DNA from: Treponema sp.
Lineage (GTDB): Bacteria; Spirochaetota; Spirochaetia; Treponematales; Breznakiellaceae
Direction of reading: 5' to 3'
NCBI GenBank assembly: GCA_009780545.1
Contig: WQZW01000016.1
Location: 1 to 12,281, forward strand
Length of the DNA stretch: 12,281 nt
The notes below the pieces were generated by a model that was not told the origin of the DNA, made no database searches, and saw only the letters and a program-made list of their open reading frames with translations. The position numbers and the translations under genes are program-made. Below, piece after piece: positions 1 through 5,580 of this stretch (its first letter is position 1; each line of letters begins with the position of its first letter).

Positions 1-183
1 ATCTGCCTGGGGATCGACGCCCGCAAGGTGGTCGCCACCGGCATCACCCCGGTGATCAACACCGGCATCGCCCACAGGGAAGCCGGAATCGGCCAGATCG
101 GCGCCGGAACCGTCCGCCCGCCGCTGGCCTGCTTCGAACAGGCGGTCCGCGCCTACGCCGAAAAGCTGGGGTTCCGGGATTAG
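1..183 (+). CDS. DUF1116 (YahG/YlbE, FdrA-associated) protein, C-terminal end only
   Basis: Frame 1 is open from the window edge to TAG at 181-183 and gives the last 60 residues of a protein whose start lies outside the window. Seen: a run matching the conserved end of DUF1116 proteins, with GITPVINTGIAHREAG followed by IGQIGAGTVRPP and a short helix ending AEKLGFRD. Known: DUF1116 proteins (E. coli YahG and YlbE) are encoded beside FdrA. The FdrA/YlbE/YlbF set has been linked to oxamate carbamoyltransferase activity in purine (allantoin) degradation. Inferred: this is the last gene of such an FdrA-type operon, because a strong hairpin follows 29 bp downstream and no further co-directional host gene is visible. 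The family call rests on the motif as remembered, and the substrate in this organism is unknown. Confidence 0.7.
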   Translation: MCLGIDARKVVATGITPVINTGIAHREAGIGQIGAGTVRPPLACFEQAVRAYAEKLGFRD

Positions 184-212
184 ATGGCGGACCTGCGCCC
201 CCGGAGAATGGC

Positions 213-250
213 CGACACGGTTCCCGCCCTCCTCGGCGGGAACCGTGTCG
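213..250 (+). terminator. Perfect 16-bp hairpin after the DUF1116 gene
   Basis: Bases 213-228 and 235-250 are exact reverse complements (arm CGACACGGTTCCCGCC) around a 6-nt loop CTCCTC. The hairpin lies 29 bp after the stop codon, where a transcription terminator or mRNA 3' stabiliser is expected. No T-tract follows (the next bases are G-rich), so it is not a classical intrinsic terminator. It may act with Rho or only protect the 3' end. Confidence 0.6.
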
Positions 251-419
251 GGAGCGGGGGAATCGGGACTTAGGACCATGGAGGGGGGCGGAGCCTGTTC
301 CAAAACGCTCCGTCTCCATCATCGGTGCGAACATGGCATTTTGCAGTATCCTGGGCGAATCAAGAAACAGCGCAAGTCGTGTTGAGGAACAAAATTTGCG
401 TGTTTCTTTCATAAACCGC
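251..419. other. Non-coding stretch with an imperfect hairpin
   Basis: I see no convincing gene here. The one structure is a two-part hairpin. ATGGAG at 278-283 pairs with CTCCAT at 314-319, and CGGAGC at 289-294 pairs with GCTCCG at 307-312. The arms are separated by an asymmetric bulge (GGGGG against T) and close a 12-nt loop. No T-run follows, and its role is unknown. Confidence 0.4.
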
Positions 420-448
420 TTGACACGGAACCTCAATTCCGCTAGACT
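420..448 (+). promoter_or_regulatory. Sigma-70-type promoter with an inverted repeat in its spacer
   Basis: TTGACA at 420-425 is a perfect -35 box. The spacer is 17 bp and TAGACT at 443-448 matches four of six -10 positions. The spacer holds an inverted repeat, CGGAA (426-430) and TTCCG (437-441), where a repressor could sit. Transcription would start near 455, about 36 nt before the GTG of the small ORF at 491, and would read on towards the flavodoxin gene. If the foreign segment is an integron-type cassette, this promoter would stand where an upstream cassette promoter stands, but that is inference. Confidence 0.55.
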
Positions 449-490
449 GAAAGTGGAAGTTGCGGGTAACGTGCGGAACGGGGAGGTTCT

Positions 491-604
491 GTGAATTTCG
501 CCTTTTCTTGGCTAAACGGGAATTATGCGAATTTCGCATATATGGGGTTATATGGAATTGGGGCTGGTAGGTTGACAAAATATAATTATTTAATGATAAT
601 ATAG
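491..604 (+). CDS. Possible 37-codon small ORF, or truncated gene start
   Basis: GTG at 491 lies 4 nt after a strong Shine-Dalgarno, GGGGAGG (480-486), downstream of the promoter at 420-448. The frame runs 37 codons to TAG at 602-604. The peptide begins MNFAFSWLNGNYANFAYMG, is rich in aromatic and small residues, and contains an internal near-repeat (NFAFSW and NFAYMG). I recognise no family. The frame crosses the attC-like right half at 536-554 and the flavodoxin promoter at 572-600. It could therefore be a host gene's 5' end cut by insertion of the cassette, with a chance tail. Codon periodicity cannot be judged over so few codons. Confidence 0.3.
   Translation: MNFAFSWLNGNYANFAYMGLYGIGAGRLTKYNYLMII
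524..554. other. attC-like site (right half), left edge of the foreign segment
   Basis: TATGCGAA (524-531) and TTCGCATA (533-540) form a near-perfect palindrome around one base. It is followed by GCATATA (536-542), four bases, and GTTATATG (547-554). The last two boxes recur in reverse complement and mirrored order at 1155-1175. In integron attC sites the right half is an L' box followed by an R' box beginning GTT, and the next cassette begins after the G. The arrangement fits that plan with the flavodoxin gene as cargo. The left-half R'' box would be a weak CTAAAC near 512-517. GTTATAT deviates from the textbook GTTRRRY. Alternatives are one end of a terminal-inverted-repeat element or a plain operator palindrome. 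Confidence 0.4.
572..600 (+). promoter_or_regulatory. Strong sigma-70-type promoter for the flavodoxin-like gene
   Basis: TTGACA at 572-577 is a perfect -35 box. The spacer is 17 bp and GATAAT at 595-600 matches five of six -10 positions. Expected transcription start is about 607, giving a leader of roughly 30 nt that contains the ribosome-binding site. Box and spacer quality make this one of the best promoters in the window. It lies inside the A+T-rich segment, so the foreign gene appears to carry its own expression signal. Confidence 0.75.
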
Positions 605-636
605 TTTATACGGAACACGGAACGGAGGAATATTCC

Positions 637-1029
637 ATGAAAACATTAGTTGTTTATTATTCAAAGACCGGGACGGCAAAAAAAGTCGCTCAAGACGTAA
701 TTGAGAAAATGAATTGTGATTTTGACGAATTACAATATGATGAAAAAACAAAAGAAATGAGACATTTACGTAACCCTTCAGATTATGAACATATAATTAT
801 TATTGCTCCTGTCTGGGCAATGAATCTTGCAAAACCTGTGAGGCAGTATGTTATTAAACATAAAACAAATATCAGGCAATATGATTTAATTGTAACCTGT
901 GGTGGCTTTGGTTTACGCGGTTGTGTTAAAAATTGTTTATCATCAATCGGCAAGGTACCCAAAAATTCCATTAAACTTCGTAAGAAGCACGTCAAACAAG
1001 GAAAATATGATATAACTTCAATTTTGTAG
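637..1029 (+). CDS. Small flavodoxin-like protein, probably acquired
   Basis: A 130-residue protein with the flavodoxin fold signature. It has a first beta strand KTLVVYYS and then the FMN phosphate loop SKTGTA (residues 9-14). The 50s-loop equivalent is APVWA (57-61), with a Trp that could stack on the flavin, and the 90s-loop equivalent is TCGGFG (87-92). Known flavodoxins bind FMN and carry one or two electrons to redox enzymes. Typical members have about 140-180 residues, so this one is short, and its last 30 residues are basic. ATG at 637 is fixed by GGAGG at 624-628, 8 nt upstream. G+C is about 34% (121 of 360 bases at 661-1020), far below its neighbours, with AT-ending codons. This and the flanking attC-like boxes indicate horizontal acquisition. 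The redox partner is unknown. A flavodoxin-like NADPH-reductase or WrbA-type role is possible. Confidence 0.8.
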   Translation: MKTLVVYYSKTGTAKKVAQDVIEKMNCDFDELQYDEKTKEMRHLRNPSDYEHIIIIAPVWAMNLAKPVRQYVIKHKTNIRQYDLIVTCGGFGLRGCVKNCLSSIGKVPKNSIKLRKKHVKQGKYDITSIL

Positions 1030-1034
1030 GATGT

Positions 1035-1051
1035 AAGCGTTATCTACGCTT
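1035..1051 (+). terminator. Weak hairpin after the flavodoxin-like gene
   Basis: AAGCGT (1035-1040) and ACGCTT (1046-1051) form a 6-bp stem with loop TATCT, 5 nt after the stop codon. The following DNA is A+T-rich and a T-run occurs further on near 1070. This could end transcription, but the stem is short and the T-run is displaced. Confidence 0.35.
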
Positions 1052-1154
1052 TAATATTAAGCAAAGTTATTTTTTATTATTGATGTAAATTTTAGTAATT
1101 TTGGAAATGAAACTTATGATTTGAAATAAAGGTAATAAAAAAACGCACCAACTT

Positions 1155-1200
1155 CATATAACAAACGGTATATGCTCACCTGGCGGTTCGGATTTCGCCA
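1155..1200. other. attC-like site (left half) with terminal hairpin, right edge of the cassette
   Basis: CATATAAC (1155-1162) is the exact reverse complement of GTTATATG at 547-554. After six bases comes TATATGC (1169-1175), the exact reverse complement of GCATATA at 536-542. This is the order expected for R'' and L'' boxes of an attC site. TGGCG (1181-1185) and CGCCA (1196-1200) then form a short hairpin, like the variable terminal structure of attC. The matching L'-R' half is not present to the right. The transposase remnant starts there, so the site seems to have been cut by the insertion sequence or by a deletion. Confidence 0.4.
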
Positions 1201-1379
1201 TTTGTGGTATTTTGCTCCACCACAATTTGCGGTTGCTGGTATTTTCCACGCAAAACCTTGCGAAGTTCAACGGTTGCGCTTCGGGCAAGTTCGTGCTACA
1301 TCTTAAGGAGTGCGAGTTTCGGCACAATCACCGGGACGATGATTTGTTTAAGATCGTTGCCAAAATTTTCAAGGGATGA
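1201..1379 (+). pseudogene. Remnant of an IS1595-family (IS1016-type) transposase, C-terminal, frameshifted
   Basis: Two overlapping frames together give the end of an ISXO2/IS1016-like DDE transposase. The first frame gives ICGCWYFPRKTL (about 1222-1260), which aligns with the family motif around IESFWSFAKRRL. The second frame starts about 1257 and gives LAKFNGCASGKFVLHLKECE then FRHNHRDDDLFKIVAKIFKG, ending at TGA 1377-1379. It matches the conserved end with FNG, LHLKE and a FRxNHR motif. The switch needs a one-base frameshift near 1257-1262. The catalytic core, N-terminus and a start codon are absent, so it cannot make an active transposase. A possible right inverted-repeat remnant, TGGTCTAGAGCC, follows at 1380-1391; no left partner was found. 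The family call is by motif recall. Confidence 0.6.
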
Positions 1380-1630
1380 TGGTCTAGAGCCAAAAATATT
1401 TATCAACCATAAAAAAGTAGTTAATATAACAATGTCATTACTGTTAGTTTATTGTGCAATATCACTTTTTCTTTAAACACTTTCAACCGTAAGGCAGGGA
1501 AGGATATCCGGGTGCCGGGCCGTTTCCCGAAGTGGAGGCCGAGGCTACCAAGGTGCATGAATGGTACCGGCAGTAGCCAAATTTCAGTGCAGAAAACGCA
1601 TGGGAACTTGCGGCGCAATGACCTGTTCTT
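1380..1630. other. Intergenic DNA, A+T-rich to about 1480 and then host-like
   Basis: No intact gene is visible. Bases 1392-1480 are A+T-rich like the flavodoxin segment. From about 1485 composition returns to host-like. A short open stretch (after TAA at 1490-1492, to TAG at 1574-1576) reads GREGYPGAGPFPEVEAEATK followed by VHEWYRQ. It has no start codon and could be the tail of a host gene destroyed by the insertion, but I cannot assign it. So the right boundary of the foreign patch is near 1480-1490. Confidence 0.4.
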
Positions 1631-1704
1631 TGGGCACGCAGGGATTCGAACCCCGGACATCCACGGTGTAAACGTGGCGCTCTAACCGGCTGAGCTACGT
1701 GCCC
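1631..1704 (-). tRNA. tRNA-Val (anticodon UAC)
   Basis: On the minus strand the sequence folds into a complete cloverleaf. The acceptor arm is GGGCACG with CGTGCCC. The D-arm is GCTC with GAGC. The anticodon stem is CCACG with CGTGG around loop TTTACAC, so the anticodon is TAC (UAC). The variable loop is ATGTC, and the T-arm CGGGG with CCCTG encloses TTCGAAT. The discriminator base is A at 1631. CCA is not encoded and must be added by nucleotidyltransferase. It reads valine codons GUA and GUG. It lies 119 bp downstream of addA in the same orientation. No strong promoter of its own is visible, so co-transcription with addBA is possible. Its 3' end faces the foreign patch. Confidence 0.95.
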
Positions 1705-1706
1705 TC

Positions 1707-1743
1707 GGGAATCGCCGATTTAACAAGGAATTCGGCGGTTCCC
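1707..1743. repeat. Hairpin with GGGAA(T/C)CGCCGA arms, also present at 10466-10490
   Basis: GGGAATCGCCGA (1707-1718) pairs with TCGGCGGTTCCC (1732-1743) with one mismatch around a 13-nt loop, immediately upstream of the tRNA. The right arm is identical to the right arm of the palindrome at 10479-10490. The same 12-mer thus occurs in two intergenic gaps 8.7 kb apart, as an extragenic palindrome family would. It may also act as a terminator for addA. Confidence 0.5.
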
Positions 1744-1745
1744 TT

Positions 1746-1773
1746 CGTTTCCGCTCCTTGCGGAGTGGAAACG
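1746..1773. terminator. 12-bp hairpin between addA and tRNA-Val
   Basis: CGTTTCCGCTCC (1746-1757) and GGAGTGGAAACG (1762-1773) pair over 12 positions with one G-T wobble around loop TTGC. There is no T-run on the minus strand, so termination of addA transcripts here would be inefficient or factor-dependent. The G-T position pairs only in plus-strand RNA (G-U); in minus-strand RNA it is a C-A mismatch. Confidence 0.4.
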
Positions 1774-1786
1774 GTTAAGCAGGATC

Positions 1787-1813
1787 GGCTAAACCCGATA
1801 TCGGAATTTAGCC
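1787..1813 (-). terminator. Hairpin directly after the addA stop codon
   Basis: GGCTAAA (1787-1793) and TTTAGCC (1807-1813) form the outer stem. The inner palindrome CCGATATCGG (1795-1804) extends it. The hairpin begins 10 nt after the addA stop on the minus strand. No T-tract follows, so it may be an mRNA 3'-end stabiliser or a Rho-assisted stop. Confidence 0.45.
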
Positions 1814-1823
1814 AGTCTCTTCC

Positions 1824-4800
1824 TTACGAACAGGGTACCGGAAAGCGGAAGTTTAGGCTACCCCGTCCATCCCGTCCTCGGGATGCGGGACCGATCTCCA
1901 CCGCACGCCCGGTACGCAGGTAGTACAGAAACACCCGGCACGGCTTTCCCGACGGGGCGGCAAAAAGATCCGTGGCCGCCTTCCGGTAATACGCCAGTTG
2001 CCCGAGATGCTCCTCCGGCAGTTCCCTGCCGTCGGTCTTGAAATCGACCACGTAGATGTGGTCGTCGGTCTCGAAAAGCAGGTCGATGGTCCCGTTGACA
2101 AAGAAACCGTTGCCGCCGTCGTTGATCAAACTACGGAACCCGAACTCGCTTTTTCGCCTTTCCGATTCCCCGGCAAGTTTCCCCAAGGGCGAGGCCGCAA
2201 AACGTTCGGCCAGCTTCTTCCCCGCGTCAAGAAAAACCGCGGCATCGCCGTCGGACAAAGGCACGGTCAGCTTTTTCGGAATCACCGCCTCCTGCCCTTC
2301 CAGCAATGCCTGTATGCAGATATGGGCAACGGTCCCGAAATCCTTCCGGCCGAACTTCCCCTCCACATATTCTTCGTTTTCGGAATAATCGGCAAGCCGT
2401 CGGTCCACCTCGACAAAAACATCCACGGCATCGCCGCCGGAATACGCCTCGCTTACCTCAAAATTCGATGCCAAGGTTTCGCCGCCAAGCCATGCTCGGT
2501 TCTTCAGCATGGGCGAAGTCGGCGAAAAATATCTTTCCTCCACGAGCGGGGTTTCCATAACCTCGGCCCCCATGTACCGGGATTCGGCGGCGGCCAGAAA
2601 ACCATCAAGGCCCGCACGGTCGTAGGAAAATCTCGGCGCGGCCCCTTTTGGGGAACGGACATACCGTTCGCCGTATTGGGGAATTTCCTCGACCTCGAAA
2701 AACGGATCGGCGGCGTTCGGGTCATGTCCGCCGAACACTTTAAGGCACAGGGCAAAAAACGTGTCGCCCGAATCGCCTGCTTCCGACAGTTTCCGCATTT
2801 CCCGTTCGGCGTACCGCCCGAACTTCGCCGGAAAATCCTCGGCGGCCTCCTCCCCTTCCTTGGATTTGACCGCCCCGCTTATCCCCAGGCAGCCGGAAAG
2901 GTACAGTTCCCGTTCGGCACGGGTCATCCCCACGTACAGGAGCCGGCGCAGCTCGGCGTGGCGTTTTTCCTTTTCGATCCCGACCGAACGTTCCCAAAAA
3001 TAGTTTTTTTTGATGTCCTTGATCCCCCGGAACTCCGTCGGCAGAGGGGGATTCAGGGCGAGCCCGCATTCCGTCTCAAAAACATCGTCGCTGACGTCGT
3101 TCCGGCCCTTCTTGTCGCAGGAACACAAAAACACCACGGGGAATTCGAGCCCCTTGCTCTTGTGAATCGTCATCAGGTGCACCGCGTCGGACCGTTCAAG
3201 GGGGATGTCGATGTCCTTAAGGCCCTTGCCGGATTTCTCCAGCCCCTGGACGTAGTCGGTAAAGGCGGCAAGCCCGATCGGGTTTCCCGATTCCTCGCCG
3301 TCGGCCCGGACCGCGAGGAAAAAAAGATAATCGTACAGTTCGTTGAGGACCGCGGTCCGGGGATGCCATGCGAGTTCGTACCGGTAGCCTTCGGCGAACC
3401 ACAGTTCGCTCACCAGCGAGGCGATGTTTTCAAGGCGGGACATGGCGAATATTTTTTGATAGACTCCCTGTCCGTGCCGATATTTTTTGACATCCTCCCC
3501 GTCAAGGCTTGCCACCGGTTCCTCGCCGAACGGTTCGGCATTTTCCCCGTCAAGAACGGCGAGGCATGCGGTAAGGCCGGCGAGGGAAAGGCCGGCAAAG
3601 GGAGAGCCGAGCATCCGGGCATAGGCCGCCCTGTCGGTGGGATAGGCGACCAGGCGGAGGACGGACATAAGGTCGTTGACAGGCCCGCCGAAAAAAAAGC
3701 CGCCGAGGTCCTCGTTCGCATAGGGAACGTCCAGGAGCATCAGGTGTTTTTCAAAAAGATGCTGGGAGGTACGGCTGCGAAAGAGAATCGCGATATCGCC
3801 CGGAGCGTATTTCCGACCGCCCGACCCGTCCTCTTCGTCCAGCAGCGAGCGTATTTTTTCGGCGACGAAACGCGCCTCGCTTTCCGCCGGCAAAAGCAGG
3901 TCGTCCTTTCCTCCAGGCCGTTCGGCATCTTCCTCCTTGTCGTCGGCCTTGTCCAGTATGCAAAGGACAAGCCTGCCGCCGTTTTGTTTGTCGGCGGCAA
4001 GCGGCGTGTAGGCCGCCTCGAAGGGCTGCAGCTCCGGGGATTCCGGCAAGAAAACCGCAGGGCGCGGAATGTCCGAATCGGCATTCCCGCCTCGGGGTTT
4101 CCTTCCTGCCGGGTCGAATTCAAAACCGCCGAAAATAACGTTGAAGGCCCCGATCAGCCTCGGCGCGGAACGGTAATTGGTCCGCAGGGCCAGTTCCCTG
4201 CTGCCCAGTTCGTCCTTCAGTTTCCTGAACACCGAAACGTCGGCCCCCCGAAAACGGTAGATCGACTGCTTCTCGTCGCCGACAAAAAAAAGCTTTCCGG
4301 AAGCGATGTCTTTCGCGCGGGGAACCGAATCGCCTGAAATTTCCGGTTTCTCGGCAACGAGAAAAAGTATGTCCTTCTGCAGTTCGTTGTTGTCCTGAAA
4401 TTCGTCGATCATTATCGTGGCAAACGTTTCCTTTTCGCTTTGCCGAATATCCTTCTGCTCAAGGAGGATGGTCCGCGCGAGCCGCGCCACGTCGGAAAAG
4501 CCCAGCACGCCTGACATCCTTTTGGCATCGTTGTACCGGTTTTGAAGCCCGGAAATCATCGTCAGCAGCGGGTATATCAGGCCGGCCTGCAGGAAAAAAC
4601 TTGCCAGCGAGGAAACCTTCCCGAACAGGTCGCGGAATTCCTTGATAAGGTCCTTGATAGGTTCTTTTGCAGGATCGTTCCTGGCTCCCCTGTTCAGGTT
4701 CAGGCCCTTTATCGAAAGGAAAAATACGATAAGGTCGAGAAAGACACGGCGGACGGGATGCGCCTGTGACCATTCCGGCGCGTCGCCGGGATCGGTATCG

Positions 4801-5579
4801 AGCAAGTCCTCGAAATAAGCGGCGAGGTCGTCCTCCTCGGGAAACACCGCCTTCCCCTCCCGATATTCCCGAAGGAGCGGTTCGAGGTCGGGAAGGCATT
4901 TTTCGTTTCCCCCGTATATCCCGGAAAGTTCCTCCAGCTTGTTTTTGATCTTGCCGACATGGTTTTTCCACTCGTCCAAAATAAGGGCGAATTGTTTTCG
5001 TACGTTTTCCTTGGGATCCGAAGGCGGGCCGTCGATGTCGGTGCATGCAAAAAGGGCATGGGCGAAAATGTCCTCCGCTATGGCCATCGGGCTTTTTTCG
5101 GGATACAGCCTTTTGAGGACCGGATGCTCGCGGTTGGCGATGAGGAAGGGCAGCGAGGTATCCAACGCCAGTTGCCCGCAACGTTCCTCGTCGATGGCAA
5201 AATCGGGGCTGATCCCGTAACGGTTCGCCGCCTGTTTGACTATCGAGCTGCAGTACGAATCCAGCGTCTGGATTCTCGCCAGTGAAAAGTCGCGCAGGGC
5301 CCGGGCCGCAAGCCTCCCCCCCTCCCCTTCCGCGCAGGCCGCCTGCGACAGTTCCCCGTGGATGCGCCGGTACATCTGCGCGGCGGCTTTTTTGGTAAAC
5401 GTCAGCGTCAAAATTTTCTGTACCGGGATGTTCCTTTCGGTAACAAGCCATGCGTACCGTTTCGCAAGGACCATGGTTTTTCCCGATCCGGCGCCGGCGG
5501 CGATCACCGCATTTTCCGTGCAGTAGGCGGCTTCCCGCTGTTCGGCGTTCAGTTCGGGCTTCCGTTCCGATTTCGTCAT
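1824..5579 (-). CDS. addA: AddA: helicase-nuclease subunit A (RexA/AddA type)
   Basis: A 1251-residue UvrD-like superfamily 1 helicase with a C-terminal nuclease, the usual AddA size. Helicase motifs in order: Walker A AAGAGSGKT (27-35), TLTFTKKAA (58-66), Walker B IDEFQD (391-396), VGDEKQSIYRFRG (433-445), RTNYRS (466-471), MTIHKSKGLEFP (803-814) and LLYVGMTRAER (880-890). The C-terminal PD-(D/E)XK nuclease has GTID (D1166), VDFKTD (D1179, K1181) and QLAYYR (1194-1199). Known: AddAB unwinds and resects double-strand breaks to load RecA. The ATG at 5579 is one base after the addB stop, and the SD-like AAGGTGA overlaps that stop, so translation is probably coupled. All catalytic motifs are intact. 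Spirochaete genomes often label this UvrD/REP helicase. Hairpins follow the stop. Confidence 0.93.
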   Translation of the reverse strand: MTKSERKPELNAEQREAAYCTENAVIAAGAGSGKTMVLAKRYAWLVTERNIPVQKILTLTFTKKAAAQMYRRIHGELSQAACAEGEGGRLAARALRDFSLARIQTLDSYCSSIVKQAANRYGISPDFAIDEERCGQLALDTSLPFLIANREHPVLKRLYPEKSPMAIAEDIFAHALFACTDIDGPPSDPKENVRKQFALILDEWKNHVGKIKNKLEELSGIYGGNEKCLPDLEPLLREYREGKAVFPEEDDLAAYFEDLLDTDPGDAPEWSQAHPVRRVFLDLIVFFLSIKGLNLNRGARNDPAKEPIKDLIKEFRDLFGKVSSLASFFLQAGLIYPLLTMISGLQNRYNDAKRMSGVLGFSDVARLARTILLEQKDIRQSEKETFATIMIDEFQDNNELQKDILFLVAEKPEISGDSVPRAKDIASGKLFFVGDEKQSIYRFRGADVSVFRKLKDELGSRELALRTNYRSAPRLIGAFNVIFGGFEFDPAGRKPRGGNADSDIPRPAVFLPESPELQPFEAAYTPLAADKQNGGRLVLCILDKADDKEEDAERPGGKDDLLLPAESEARFVAEKIRSLLDEEDGSGGRKYAPGDIAILFRSRTSQHLFEKHLMLLDVPYANEDLGGFFFGGPVNDLMSVLRLVAYPTDRAAYARMLGSPFAGLSLAGLTACLAVLDGENAEPFGEEPVASLDGEDVKKYRHGQGVYQKIFAMSRLENIASLVSELWFAEGYRYELAWHPRTAVLNELYDYLFFLAVRADGEESGNPIGLAAFTDYVQGLEKSGKGLKDIDIPLERSDAVHLMTIHKSKGLEFPVVFLCSCDKKGRNDVSDDVFETECGLALNPPLPTEFRGIKDIKKNYFWERSVGIEKEKRHAELRRLLYVGMTRAERELYLSGCLGISGAVKSKEGEEAAEDFPAKFGRYAEREMRKLSEAGDSGDTFFALCLKVFGGHDPNAADPFFEVEEIPQYGERYVRSPKGAAPRFSYDRAGLDGFLAAAESRYMGAEVMETPLVEERYFSPTSPMLKNRAWLGGETLASNFEVSEAYSGGDAVDVFVEVDRRLADYSENEEYVEGKFGRKDFGTVAHICIQALLEGQEAVIPKKLTVPLSDGDAAVFLDAGKKLAERFAASPLGKLAGESERRKSEFGFRSLINDGGNGFFVNGTIDLLFETDDHIYVVDFKTDGRELPEEHLGQLAYYRKAATDLFAAPSGKPCRVFLYYLRTGRAVEIGPASRGRDGRGSLNFRFPVPCS

Positions 5580-5580
5580 A

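Noticed and set aside
1998..4337. Long plus-strand open frame of 779 codons opposite addA
   Set aside because: It is a shadow of the G+C-rich addA gene. The minus-strand frame carries every helicase and nuclease motif, while this frame shows none and is rich in Arg, Gly and Pro.
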